Counted from the stretch's first letter, positions 15,873 through 24,239 are shown. The stretch: DNA of 29,981 bases from UBA3103 sp002365855 (GCA_030627625.1 DAOURR010000026.1:1-29981), one strand, 5' to 3'. The notes: a model not told the origin generated them from the letters alone. Program-made: numbers and translations.

Positions 15873-15900
15873 ATTCCGCAGTTTTGCACTTGCGGAATTT
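15871..15900. terminator. Bidirectional terminator between zinc-ribbon gene and cysteine synthase
   Basis: AAATTCCGCA (15871-15880) pairs perfectly with TGCGGAATTT (15891-15900) over a 10-nt loop. On the minus strand the stem is followed by a run of seven T residues and terminates the cysteine synthase gene. On the plus strand the T-run is short. The stem begins inside the TAA stop codon (15870-15872) of the plus-strand gene. Confidence 0.8.
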
Positions 15901-15952
15901 AGCAACTTCATTCGAAATTAGCGACGCTCCATCATCAATTTTTCTTCATTTA

Positions 15953-16861
15953 TCAGGGGGAGCATTTGGCACAAATCGACCTGAACAAGGTGGTACTCAG
16001 GTAGCGGTCACCACGGTCGGGTAGAACCACAACAACAGTACCTGTATTCATCCTTTCCGCAATTCGTAAAGCTCCTGCCACTGCCGCCCCGCTTGACATC
16101 CCGGCAAAAATACCTTCTTTCGTCGCAAGGAACCGGGCCATTTCAAAAGCCTCATCGTCCTCGACATTAATTATTTCATCCAACAACTCTATATGGTATA
16201 TTTTGGGCACTATCGCTTCTTCCATATTTTTAAGGCCCTGTATGGCATGACCTTTTACTGGTTCTACCCCAACAACTTTTACCGATGGCTTTTGTTCCTT
16301 AAGGTATTTTCCGATTCCCATCAAAGTACCCGTTGTCCCCATTCCGGCTACGAATACATCGATTTGCCCTTCAGTCTGGGTAAATATTTCGGGCCCGGTT
16401 GTTTCATAATGAGAAAGTGAATTGTTTTCGTTTTCAAACTGGTTGGGCATATAGTACCTGTCAGGCTCTTCAGCTATGATCTGGTGCGCCCTTCTGATCG
16501 CGCCATCTGTGCCTTCTCCGGCTGGAGTCAGGACAACCTCGGCGCCATAAGCTTCAAGTATGCTGCTTCTTTCACTACTCACACAGCCCGGCATTACCAG
16601 CTTTACTCTATACCCTTTGGCCGCACCAATCATAGCCACCGCTATTCCCGTGTTTCCTGAAGTGGGTTCTAGGATGGTCCTGTCTTTTGTAAGTTTCCCG
16701 GATTCTTCAGCCTTCTGGATCATATAAAACGCGGGGCGGTCTTTAATAGAGCCGCCGGGATTGGACCCTTCAAGTTTTCCGTAAACCCTGGCCTTGTTGC
16801 CGTTGGACAGGTTCTTAAGCTCAATAAGCGGTGTATTACCGATTGCAGATAACAAATCCAT
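15953..16861 (-). CDS. Cysteine synthase family protein (PLP-dependent)
   Basis: The 302-residue enzyme has the PLP lysine in GSIKDRPA (Lys40), the substrate loop PTSGNTGIA, the phosphate-binding glycine loop GMGTTGTLMG, and GMSSGAAV near the C-terminus. It condenses activated serine (O-acetylserine, or O-phosphoserine in some CysM-type enzymes) with sulfide to give cysteine. The GSNPGGSIKDRPA form leans towards CysM-type sequences, but donor and gene name cannot be settled by eye. The C-terminal CAKC pair is unusual and could be redox-active or metal-binding. The ATG has GGAGG 9 nt upstream. It lies 54 bp after the crotonase gene on the same strand and ends at a strong terminator, so the two probably share a transcript. 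Confidence 0.92.
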   Translation of the reverse strand: MDLLSAIGNTPLIELKNLSNGNKARVYGKLEGSNPGGSIKDRPAFYMIQKAEESGKLTKDRTILEPTSGNTGIAVAMIGAAKGYRVKLVMPGCVSSERSSILEAYGAEVVLTPAGEGTDGAIRRAHQIIAEEPDRYYMPNQFENENNSLSHYETTGPEIFTQTEGQIDVFVAGMGTTGTLMGIGKYLKEQKPSVKVVGVEPVKGHAIQGLKNMEEAIVPKIYHIELLDEIINVEDDEAFEMARFLATKEGIFAGMSSGAAVAGALRIAERMNTGTVVVVLPDRGDRYLSTTLFRSICAKCSP

Positions 16862-16915
16862 GTTGACTAACCTCCAACAATAATTACATACCTCATGTAA
16901 TATTAAAATCTCTTG

Positions 16916-17707
16916 TTAGTACCCCTTGTAGATAGGCTTACGCTTGGCCAAGAAAGCCTCCAACCCCTCTTGATAATCGCTGGTTAACGAAGCCTTGATT
17001 ACACCCTGGCTTTCAGTCTCCAACTGGCGGTCTAATAATCCCAGCATGGCGTTATTTAAATTCTCCTTGGCTATGGCAAATGACTGCGTTGCCCCTGATG
17101 CCAGCTTTCCAGCCCACTGGCCGGCGGTTTCCATAAGCTTATCCGGCGCCACAACACGATGGACAAGATTCATGGCCAGAGCCTCCTCTGCATCGTAGAC
17201 GGGATCGAGAAAGATCATCTCGCTTGCCCTGCTGAAACCGGCCAGCAACCCGACCCATAAGCTCCAGCCACCGTCCGGCGCCAGTCCGATGCTGGTATAC
17301 GCCTGCTTCAACTTTGCATTTGACGAGCAAATACGTAAATCACAGGAAAGGGCAAGGGACATCCCCGCGCCCCCAGCCGCACCGTTTATAGCTGCCAGAA
17401 CCGGCTTGGGCAGCTTGCGAATACCGGTTATCAGCTGGTTTAAAGGTCCCAGAAGACGGCGTACCGGCTCGTCCGGCTGGGTTCGGTAATATTGTTCAAA
17501 ATACTTAATATCGCCCCCTGAACAAAACGCTTTCCCGCTGCCGGTAAGCACGACAGCCCTTATTTCCTGTTCTTGACGACACTGGTCAAGGGCTGCAATA
17601 ATCTCAGCAGTCAAGTTTAAACTCAGCGCATTAAAACTGTCCGGGCGATTCAGGGTAATAGTCGCCACCGTTCCATCTTTACAAAAAAGTATATCCTTGT
17701 AATCCAT
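16916..17707 (-). CDS. Enoyl-CoA hydratase/isomerase family (crotonase) protein
   Basis: The 263-residue protein has the crotonase oxyanion-hole segments GSGKAFCSGGDIKYF (56-70) and AAINGAAGGAGMSLALSCDL (about 106-123), and the C-terminal helices expected of a hexameric family member. Of the two hydratase glutamates, the first is replaced (Ala136) while Glu163 is present. An Asp (145) stands in GLAPDGG, as in PaaG-like isomerases. A delta3-delta2 enoyl-CoA isomerase is therefore as likely as a hydratase. It would act on acyl-CoAs in the cytoplasm. The ATG has AAGGTGA 6 nt upstream. It precedes the cysteine synthase gene, an odd pairing with no obvious pathway link. Confidence 0.88.
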   Translation of the reverse strand: MDYKDILFCKDGTVATITLNRPDSFNALSLNLTAEIIAALDQCRQEQEIRAVVLTGSGKAFCSGGDIKYFEQYYRTQPDEPVRRLLGPLNQLITGIRKLPKPVLAAINGAAGGAGMSLALSCDLRICSSNAKLKQAYTSIGLAPDGGWSLWVGLLAGFSRASEMIFLDPVYDAEEALAMNLVHRVVAPDKLMETAGQWAGKLASGATQSFAIAKENLNNAMLGLLDRQLETESQGVIKASLTSDYQEGLEAFLAKRKPIYKGY

Positions 17708-17871
17708 GCGGTCACCTTCTTTTTTTTCTTATAATTAATTGACTCTTTGTTATTTACCTGTCTTTTTTATTATATTTACTGACGGTCTATAAGTCCATCA
17801 ATTATTTATTGCATAGTCTTACAGTCGTCTGTCCCGATAAAGTCCGTCTCAGGCAAAAACTGTTACAATAT

Positions 17872-17893
17872 AAAAATCCCGGCTTATGCCGGG
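17872..17893 (-). terminator. Rho-independent terminator of the 45-aa gene unit
   Basis: On the minus strand CCCGGC-ATAA-GCCGGG is a perfect 6-bp GC stem with a 4-nt loop, followed by A and five T residues. It lies 93 bp after the stop codon of the 45-aa gene, past the REP-like hairpin. Confidence 0.82.
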
Positions 17894-17930
17894 CGTTCAA
17901 ATCTATTCTTATTAAACTTTCGCTGGAGTG

Positions 17931-17970
17931 AACTGGGGACACACCTGCAAAGCCAGGCATGTCCCCAGTT
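17931..17970. repeat. REP-like hairpin, intact copy
   Basis: AACTGGGGACA (17931-17941) and TGTCCCCAGTT (17960-17970) are perfect inverted repeats. Inside them, after a 2-nt mismatch on each side, CCTG pairs with CAGG over a CAAAGC loop. The stem-bulge-stem layout is typical of REP elements mobilised by IS200-like (RAYT) transposases. It shares GGGGACACACCT with the element at 11978. No transposase gene is in the window. Confidence 0.65.
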
Positions 17971-17985
17971 GGAAAACAGTTATCA

Positions 17986-18123
17986 TCAGGAGGCCAGACG
18001 CACTGCTTCCTTATCGCTGCATAATGACCTGTATATTTTCTCAATCATCTCTTCTAACAACTGCTCCCGGGCATACTCCATTTCGAGTTCGCGTTTCAGT
18101 TCATCCGGCAATGTCTTAACCAT
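17986..18123 (-). CDS. 45-residue hypothetical protein under sigma-54 control
   Basis: This short gene has an ATG at 18123 with GGAG about 10 nt upstream and a TGA at 17986-17988. The product starts MVKTLPDELKRELEMEY and continues with AREQLLEEMIEKIYRSLC. It is highly charged and is predicted to be almost entirely helical, with an amphipathic or coiled-coil pattern and one Cys. I do not recognise a family. It has a self-contained unit: near-consensus sigma-54 promoter at 18178-18192, dyad elements further upstream, then a REP-like hairpin and a GC-rich terminator downstream. The predicted transcript is about 290 nt, so the RNA itself could also be functional. A role as a small regulator or partner protein is plausible but unproven. 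Confidence 0.6.
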   Translation of the reverse strand: MVKTLPDELKRELEMEYAREQLLEEMIEKIYRSLCSDKEAVRLAS

Positions 18124-18177
18124 AAAATACACACTCCTTATAATAGTTTTATTATTTTATTCTTATAACTAATTGTT

Positions 18178-18192
18178 GCAATCTTTATGCCA
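18178..18192 (-). promoter_or_regulatory. Sigma-54 promoter (-24/-12)
   Basis: On the minus strand CTGGCATAAAGATTGCA matches the consensus YTGGCACGRNNNTTGCW in all but two positions (TA for CG), with exact spacing between GG and GC. Transcription would start near 18166, 43 nt before the ATG of the 45-aa gene. Confidence 0.75.
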
Positions 18193-18245
18193 GAGGCAAA
18201 AAATTAACCAACTTAAATACCATAAGTATTAGAATATTTGACCAG

Positions 18246-18287
18246 TGTTCCACCTTGTACCAGCATGTTCAGTTTTGGAACATGTCA
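18246..18287. promoter_or_regulatory. Candidate upstream activator site for the sigma-54 promoter
   Basis: CATGTTC (18264-18270) and GAACATG (18278-18284) form a 7-bp dyad, and TGTTCCA (18246-18252) is inverted relative to TGGAACA (18276-18282). The block lies about 80-120 bp upstream of the predicted start, the usual distance for enhancer-binding proteins. The rest of 18124-18425 holds AT-rich sequence and the activase terminator, and no further gene was seen there. Confidence 0.5.
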
Positions 18288-18361
18288 AAATTCGATTGTT
18301 AAAGAACAGAGCAACTTATGGCTTTTTATTTTATTTTACATATTGTCTGCAAAATGATTAT

Positions 18362-18396
18362 AAAAATTAAACCCGGAGATCCGCTGACTCCGGGTT
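18362..18396 (-). terminator. Rho-independent terminator of the hexokinase-activase unit
   Basis: AACCCGGAG (minus strand, 18396-18388) pairs perfectly with CTCCGGGTT (18378-18370) over a 9-nt loop and is followed by TAATTTTTA. It lies 30 bp after the activase stop codon. Confidence 0.85.
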
Positions 18397-18425
18397 CACT
18401 ATTGTTGTCTGGCTACCTGATATAT

Positions 18426-21400
18426 TTACTTGATACAATTTGCCACAGTAGCATATTTTTTCAAGTGTGAGCTTTTTGCTTTTACTTCCATGATTCTTTG
18501 GTGAACTCTCTCAACCTGAAGGCAAAAAATTTCGAGCCTAGCCTCGATAACCTGAGGAAATGCGTTACCATCTGTTTCAATTGCTAAAAAGGGCAGTGAT
18601 GGATAACGCTCCATCACCCGTTTTACCAGTTCTTTGTCTCTGGATATCTCAGGTTTTGTCTCATTAATCCTGGCGCTAATTATGGATTCCGCGATTCTGC
18701 TCGGCATACATCCGAAAGGACCGATTGAAATGACTCCTGCCACCTCTTCCACAATCTCTGCTAGTGCCGATCCGGCAGTTAAAATTGTTTCGACGGTAAG
18801 CTTTGGTGAAATTATACCGGAAGCACACTGTAACATTCTTTCTACGTCCACCATATGCGCTTCATACAGACCGGAACTGGAAAATATCTCTTTTATCGTC
18901 TTTTCATATGAATACTTAACAATATGCTCAACGTAACTACTGATAAATCCTTTTTTTCTGCTATCATCTTTATTATTAAGGAGGTGATCGCAGTAGTATA
19001 TCCATTCTGATATGGGCGCAGTCTTGACCATGATACCTTTTTCCGCAAGTCTTTCAACAAGATACTGTCTTGAGAACCCGTCTCTTCTAACATATATTTC
19101 ACCAACTAAGGCCGCCCTGGGTGTTGTTTCAATGGATTGAACTCTTTCAATCTTCTTAAGCATAGCTGTCGCCTTGCGCAATTTATCCTTAACGGTTTTC
19201 CAGTTGTCCTTTTCCAGGCTCTCGACAATCTTCCCGCATACACTGTTGTAGATACCAAGCGCTCTTTCTTTATCCCTGGCTGTTGTCAGTAAGGCACTGT
19301 ATATTTCTTCCATCACGTCAGCAATTATAATAGCCTGCCATGCCCTGACAGAAAATTCGTTGCCCATGCCGGCATAACTGTTATCGCAGGTGAGGGAAAT
19401 TTGTGCGACGTCTTTTATCCGCATTTTGCTGATCAAATTTTTAATAAGCACATTATACTGACCAAACCTGCAGGGCCCGGGGGATGTAGGCATAAAATAT
19501 ACTAAAATTTCTTGGGTGTCCTGCCTGTTTCCCAGGTACTCCATCAAACTTCCCAGTGTCAGGATCAGGGGCAGGCATTCCTTGCATGACGCGTATCCCT
19601 TTCCGATCTTTAATTCTTTCTCAGTCGGCGCAGGCACAGGAAAAGCCCTTATACCCACATGCCGCAGGGATGCCGCCAGCAATTTCGACCCCAGATCTCC
19701 CATAGAGGGTGTAAGTACGTGCACCTTGGGATCTGTAAGGGAGTATTTTATTCCCGTTGAGCTGCGCACCCAGGTTTTACCTCCCTCGGATATAACCTCG
19801 GCCGGTTTAAAATCAAAGACTTCCGGTGGCTTTTTGTTCCTGCTTATCTCCACATAGCTTTTAATTACGTCCAAAAAAGCCTCAATCCGGGTGTCAAGAC
19901 CCGCGTCAGCAGTGTGACTATCCAACTCCAGGGTTAGAGAAGGTTTTTCTCCCATAATTTCCCTGAAAAAGCCGACCAGGAAGGAATCCGGCCCACAGCT
20001 GAAATTAGTTATATAGACCGGGTAAAGCTGAGGGTGACGCTTGGTGAATTTAGCCGCTTTCAAGATAGTTTGCCCCAGCGCCCAGAACATGCTGTCAGAT
20101 GGCTCCTCATCGGCGTAAGGAAGAAAATCATATGGTATGACCCTGTAGCCCCTCGTCGCAAGTTTTTGAGGTATTCCCATGTTAGCCTTCTTGGTTAAGG
20201 CATTGTAAGGCCTGCCAAAAAGAACAACGGCTGTCTCTTCCGGATGCTGTTCCAGGTCCTCAATGAACGCGCTGCCGGTTTCCTGGCACTCACCATGAAA
20301 GTTGTTTTGCGCCTTAACCGCCAAATCAAAAGCTTCTTTAGCATATTTTGATTTAATGCCGAGCTGTTTGGCTACAGCTATAAAAACATCATGTTCATGC
20401 CCGTATCCTCGCGAGAAATTGAGAACAGGGCTTAACACCACTTTGTCCGCCAATTCTTTAAAAGCAGCCCTCAAGTAGTAGGGCTCCGCCTGTACGAACG
20501 GGCAGGTCACACTTGTATCGGCACCGTTTTTGACAGGCATGGAAGCTACATGCGGAAGGAAAATAATATCTGGCTCTTTTCTCAACGCGCTCATCAGCGA
20601 GCCATGCGCTATTTCTACCGGGTAGCAAAATTCCGCGCCTCGCCTCTCCATGCCTTCCTGATCAATTTCATCACGAAGCAGGACATCAAACCCCAGCGCG
20701 GTAAAAAAGTTATAATAAAGAGGAAACAATGTATTCGTCAGCAGGGAATTGTTGATTGCCACGGTTTTGTGGTTGGGCGGCAGCAGGCTGGCGCCGCCGG
20801 ACCCGTATTTTTTAAAGGCCAGCCTCTCCCGCAGGCCTATCAGGTCAAGCTTATCCAAGTCCTGCTGTTCCCTGCTGCGGACAAGGTTGACATATTTATT
20901 GCAAGCCCCGCCAAAGGGATACACCTTTTCCTTGATCCTGATCAGGCTGATGGCGCATTTACGGTCGCACTTCTCTTTCCCCCCGGCACAGATAAAGGGC
21001 TGTTCATAGAACACCTCACGGGCCTCTAGTTCAGCCAAATCATAGCGCATAGGCTGAAGCAACCCCAGTTCAAGCTTGTTCTTTACCTCAAGAGCAACGC
21101 CGAAGGCTCCCATTAAACCAGGCTCCGGAGGGACTATTATTTCTTTGCCGGTGAGAGCTGCCATGGCTGCGGGAACAGCTTTGTTGTAACAAACCCCTCC
21201 CTGCATAAAGACCTTTTGCCCGACTGCCCTGTTTCCTTTTACCCTGTTGATATAATTCATACATATGGAGTAAACCAGTCCGGCCGCGAGGTCTTCAACC
21301 CTGGCGCCTTCCTGGATAGCGCTTTTAATGTCACTGCTGATAAAGGCGGCGCACTGGTCGCTGAAATTCAGGGGTCTTTTGCTTTTCAGGGCAATATCCC

Positions 21401-22751
21401 CGATATCTTCAGTGCTAATATACAAAGATTCTCTAGCCGCCTCCTCGAGGAAAGAACCGGTGCCCGCCGAACAGGCTTCATTCATGGCGTAATCTGAGGC
21501 AACCCCGTTGGTTATAAAAGTGTATTTTGCATCCTGGCCCCCAATTTCAAAAATAGTATCTACCATAGGATCAAAATATACGGCTGCGGTCGCGTGAGCA
21601 ATAATTTCGTTGATCACGGCCGGAGTCAGGGCGTGAAGTCCTGCTATCTGCCTGCCAGAGCCGGTAACCCCCAACCCGATAATTTCAATGTTCGCACCAA
21701 CCTGCTGGTTAAGAGCCCGGTAACAGGCTCTGGAAGCCCCTACCGGATCACCATTGGTACGTAAATAACAGCTTGCCAGAATAGCATTGTCCCCGGTTCT
21801 CATGAGGACGGCTTTAGTTGTTGTGGAACCTACGTCCAAACCAATTATACAGGTATCTCCTTCAACCGCTTCTTTCCCGAAGGCCTGTTTGAACTTCACA
21901 CTGGGGATAAAATCCTCAATCACAGGCAGCACCGAATAAGAGCTTTCCCCCTCTTTAAAAAGTTCATCAATAGAACTAATTGGTTTTGTCTCCGCATCCA
22001 GTGCCCACAAAGCCGCACCCAGTGCCTCAAAATATTTTGCCTGTTCAGGCACATGCAAAACGGGAAAAGCTTTATTTAGAAAGTGAATCATGGCCGTATT
22101 AGCAGAAACGCCACCAACCAACAAGACTTTTTGAGGATTGGTTTTTTTAAGCAGCTCAATGATTTTTACGGCCATCATTTCGCAAAGGCCAGATGTTACG
22201 CGCCCTTTAGGCGTTCCTTTATTCATTGCATGGGTACAGTCACTCTTGCAGAAGACAGAGCACCTGCCCGCTACCTTGTAAGGTTTATCCAGGTCTGACC
22301 CGTTAACAGCTTCCTCCACCGTCAGGTTCATCCTTTTGATTTGCTGCAAAAAAAACTCGCCAGTTCCGGAAGCACACTTGTTCCCGGTATAGACGTTGGT
22401 GATCCTGCCTTCCCTGTCCAACTCGTAAGCCATGAAAGTTTCCCCGCCTGCGCTTACAATGATGTCCGCGCCGCTGTATGGATGTGCCAGGTACTTATAT
22501 GCATATTCCACTGCTTCCGGCTCGGAGATGGAAGAAGCGCATAACTTGTTTCTAAGTTTTCTTCCTGTAACCGCAATCCCATCAACGCTTTTTAGAAGCT
22601 GTTCATCAATCACGGTCATAATAGCTTTGCGAGGGTTACCCTCATGTGGCAGGATCACTGTCTTGAGTACTTGAATATCTTCATTATTTCTTTTTTCCAA
22701 TAAAACCAGGCTAATATTTGAAGCACCAACACATAAACCTAATGACCTCAA
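18426..22751 (-). CDS. Large acyl-CoA dehydratase activase-type protein (tandem BcrAD/BadFG ATPase plus HgdB-like region)
   Basis: The 1441-residue protein fuses two activator ATPase domains to a long C-terminal part related to 2-hydroxyacyl-CoA dehydratase subunits (DUF2229-type). Domain 1 (about 4-250) keeps cluster cysteines Cys126 (NKCASGTGEF) and Cys164 (GRCSVFC) and the GGVSANTAM adenosine motif, but its first phosphate loop reads LCVGASNIS, without the Asp. Domain 2 (about 302-600) has the canonical GLDVGSTTTK (304-313), EIGGQDAKY, Cys427 (ACSAGTGSF) and Cys467. The C-terminal part contains ASCKECLP and the HgdB-like GPFGCMPSR (1344-1352). Activases couple ATP to very low-potential electron transfer through a [4Fe-4S] cluster. 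The true target is unknown. The TTG at 22751 is chosen because GGGGTGA lies 5-6 nt upstream. Earlier in-frame codons would overlap the hexokinase gene. Confidence 0.85.
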   Translation of the reverse strand: MRSLGLCVGASNISLVLLEKRNNEDIQVLKTVILPHEGNPRKAIMTVIDEQLLKSVDGIAVTGRKLRNKLCASSISEPEAVEYAYKYLAHPYSGADIIVSAGGETFMAYELDREGRITNVYTGNKCASGTGEFFLQQIKRMNLTVEEAVNGSDLDKPYKVAGRCSVFCKSDCTHAMNKGTPKGRVTSGLCEMMAVKIIELLKKTNPQKVLLVGGVSANTAMIHFLNKAFPVLHVPEQAKYFEALGAALWALDAETKPISSIDELFKEGESSYSVLPVIEDFIPSVKFKQAFGKEAVEGDTCIIGLDVGSTTTKAVLMRTGDNAILASCYLRTNGDPVGASRACYRALNQQVGANIEIIGLGVTGSGRQIAGLHALTPAVINEIIAHATAAVYFDPMVDTIFEIGGQDAKYTFITNGVASDYAMNEACSAGTGSFLEEAARESLYISTEDIGDIALKSKRPLNFSDQCAAFISSDIKSAIQEGARVEDLAAGLVYSICMNYINRVKGNRAVGQKVFMQGGVCYNKAVPAAMAALTGKEIIVPPEPGLMGAFGVALEVKNKLELGLLQPMRYDLAELEAREVFYEQPFICAGGKEKCDRKCAISLIRIKEKVYPFGGACNKYVNLVRSREQQDLDKLDLIGLRERLAFKKYGSGGASLLPPNHKTVAINNSLLTNTLFPLYYNFFTALGFDVLLRDEIDQEGMERRGAEFCYPVEIAHGSLMSALRKEPDIIFLPHVASMPVKNGADTSVTCPFVQAEPYYLRAAFKELADKVVLSPVLNFSRGYGHEHDVFIAVAKQLGIKSKYAKEAFDLAVKAQNNFHGECQETGSAFIEDLEQHPEETAVVLFGRPYNALTKKANMGIPQKLATRGYRVIPYDFLPYADEEPSDSMFWALGQTILKAAKFTKRHPQLYPVYITNFSCGPDSFLVGFFREIMGEKPSLTLELDSHTADAGLDTRIEAFLDVIKSYVEISRNKKPPEVFDFKPAEVISEGGKTWVRSSTGIKYSLTDPKVHVLTPSMGDLGSKLLAASLRHVGIRAFPVPAPTEKELKIGKGYASCKECLPLILTLGSLMEYLGNRQDTQEILVYFMPTSPGPCRFGQYNVLIKNLISKMRIKDVAQISLTCDNSYAGMGNEFSVRAWQAIIIADVMEEIYSALLTTARDKERALGIYNSVCGKIVESLEKDNWKTVKDKLRKATAMLKKIERVQSIETTPRAALVGEIYVRRDGFSRQYLVERLAEKGIMVKTAPISEWIYYCDHLLNNKDDSRKKGFISSYVEHIVKYSYEKTIKEIFSSSGLYEAHMVDVERMLQCASGIISPKLTVETILTAGSALAEIVEEVAGVISIGPFGCMPSRIAESIISARINETKPEISRDKELVKRVMERYPSLPFLAIETDGNAFPQVIEARLEIFCLQVERVHQRIMEVKAKSSHLKKYATVANCIK

Positions 22752-22815
22752 TTTAGTCACCCCAAGTAGTTTTGATTTGTCTTCTAACCATATCTGATAA
22801 ATAGATAACGGTCGT

Positions 22816-24183
22816 TCATAAGTCTGTTGCCAGGCACTTATTTGAACATTTAACAGCCATAGATGCGGCAACTGCCGCTCCTATGCCGGAACCCTCCTTG
22901 ATTAGTTTAACCTTTACCCGTCCCGCCTTGTCCTGTAGTGTCGCATCCAGGGCTTCCTTAAGTGAACGGGAGTATCCGGGCATTTTTTCGTAAAGTGTAC
23001 CGTCAATAGCTATAGTATGATCACGGGTGACCCCGGGGTCAATGTGCAGGAGAATCCCCAGGTAACTTGTAGCTACCAGACGGGCCGAGCGTTCAGTCAG
23101 AAGGGTAGCGATACTTCGTATGGCCTCCATCTCCTTGTGTGCGGGCGCTTGTATCCCTAATGATTCTTTCAGCCACGTACCCACACCTGTCATCTCCTGG
23201 CTATCATCGGCTAAAATTCTGGAGATGTTTTCTGTATCCAGGCTGTAAGGCTCTAAAGTTATATGGCGCCTGCCCTCAAACAAATGCCCGCTTACCGTGA
23301 GCTCATATATTATCAAGCGCATCAGCTCACCCAGGTAGCGGCCGGATACCATCTTTTCAAGACGCTGCTCACCCGGTTTTTGGCTGTCCCTGTCCAGACG
23401 CTGATCAAATATGTTCTCATTCACACAGTCAAAGTTGCCTGACTCTATGTTAATAATCATAGCTTCATTGGTACCCGGAGCTTTCGACTCAAGATAACAG
23501 GTATTATGGCCTGTACCGCAAATGGAACCGATGTCCGCGTTAGGGTCGCTGTACGCAGCAGTCAGTAGTGTGCTGACAGTATCATTAATAACAGCAACAG
23601 GCTTAATTTTATACAGGCCACGGCGTTCCAGCGCGTCAGACAGGAGAAGGTTGATGTCCCTGCCTTCCACCAGGTTAGTTCTTATTTCCTTGGTCCACTT
23701 GATCAGAAATGCTTTATTAACATCCTCCAAACGGGAAGGAAATGAAAAGGTATGGCCCAACGGGTAATATACATCTGAATCAGCCAGGTCCTCAATCTGA
23801 GCAGCTAAAAAATCAAAAAGCTCTGTTCCTGTTGCTGTATTAGAAGTGTAATCATAGCCGAGGATGGGGTCCTTCAGGAGAAACGTGTTCCCTTTTTTGA
23901 TCACGGCCTGCCCTCGTCCCAGAAGTTCTACCAGGTAAACACGAATATTTGTACCACCAAAATCGACAGATAAATAAAGACCCGTTTCTTCACCCGTTGG
24001 TGTATTCAAAAATGAAGGATACATTTTAAGCGGTCCCTGATGTCCATCCAGGCCGTCCAGCATGGCCTGCCGGAAACTGCCCGCTAGTTTCAGCATATCT
24101 TCAGTGCCAACACAGAACCAACCATTCAATATTTTAAGCGCACAGCTCAGATCGCAAGCTTTGGGTAAAATTTCCTGCGCCAT
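22816..24183 (-). CDS. Hexokinase, eukaryotic-type family
   Basis: The 455-residue protein has the signatures of the hexokinase family found mainly in eukaryotes, not of ROK or bacterial glucokinases. These are phosphate-1 loop VDFGGTNIRV (73-82), sugar loop LGHTFSFPS (142-150), WTKEIRTNLVEGRDI, catalytic Asp201 in NDTVSTLL, phosphate-2 CGTGHNTCY, Glu247 in NIESGNF (usually NTEWGAF), and LDRDSQKPGEQ with Glu276 in LEKMVSGRYLGEL. It should phosphorylate glucose or other hexoses with ATP in the cytoplasm. The ATG at 24183 has AGGAGA about 5 nt upstream. The activase gene follows after 64 bp with no terminator between, so they are likely co-transcribed. The length matches single-domain (about 50 kDa) hexokinases. 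Confidence 0.92.
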   Translation of the reverse strand: MAQEILPKACDLSCALKILNGWFCVGTEDMLKLAGSFRQAMLDGLDGHQGPLKMYPSFLNTPTGEETGLYLSVDFGGTNIRVYLVELLGRGQAVIKKGNTFLLKDPILGYDYTSNTATGTELFDFLAAQIEDLADSDVYYPLGHTFSFPSRLEDVNKAFLIKWTKEIRTNLVEGRDINLLLSDALERRGLYKIKPVAVINDTVSTLLTAAYSDPNADIGSICGTGHNTCYLESKAPGTNEAMIINIESGNFDCVNENIFDQRLDRDSQKPGEQRLEKMVSGRYLGELMRLIIYELTVSGHLFEGRRHITLEPYSLDTENISRILADDSQEMTGVGTWLKESLGIQAPAHKEMEAIRSIATLLTERSARLVATSYLGILLHIDPGVTRDHTIAIDGTLYEKMPGYSRSLKEALDATLQDKAGRVKVKLIKEGSGIGAAVAASMAVKCSNKCLATDL

Positions 24184-24239
24184 GACAGTCTCCTGTTTAC
24201 TATAATTTCCTTCATATCTAACTTTATCATATCTATGCC

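Noticed and set aside
22752..22871. Longer N-terminus for the activase, overlapping the hexokinase 3' end
   Set aside because: No ribosome binding site precedes the upstream codons, the added residues do not resemble an activase N-terminus, and the domain's first strand starts right after the TTG at 22751.
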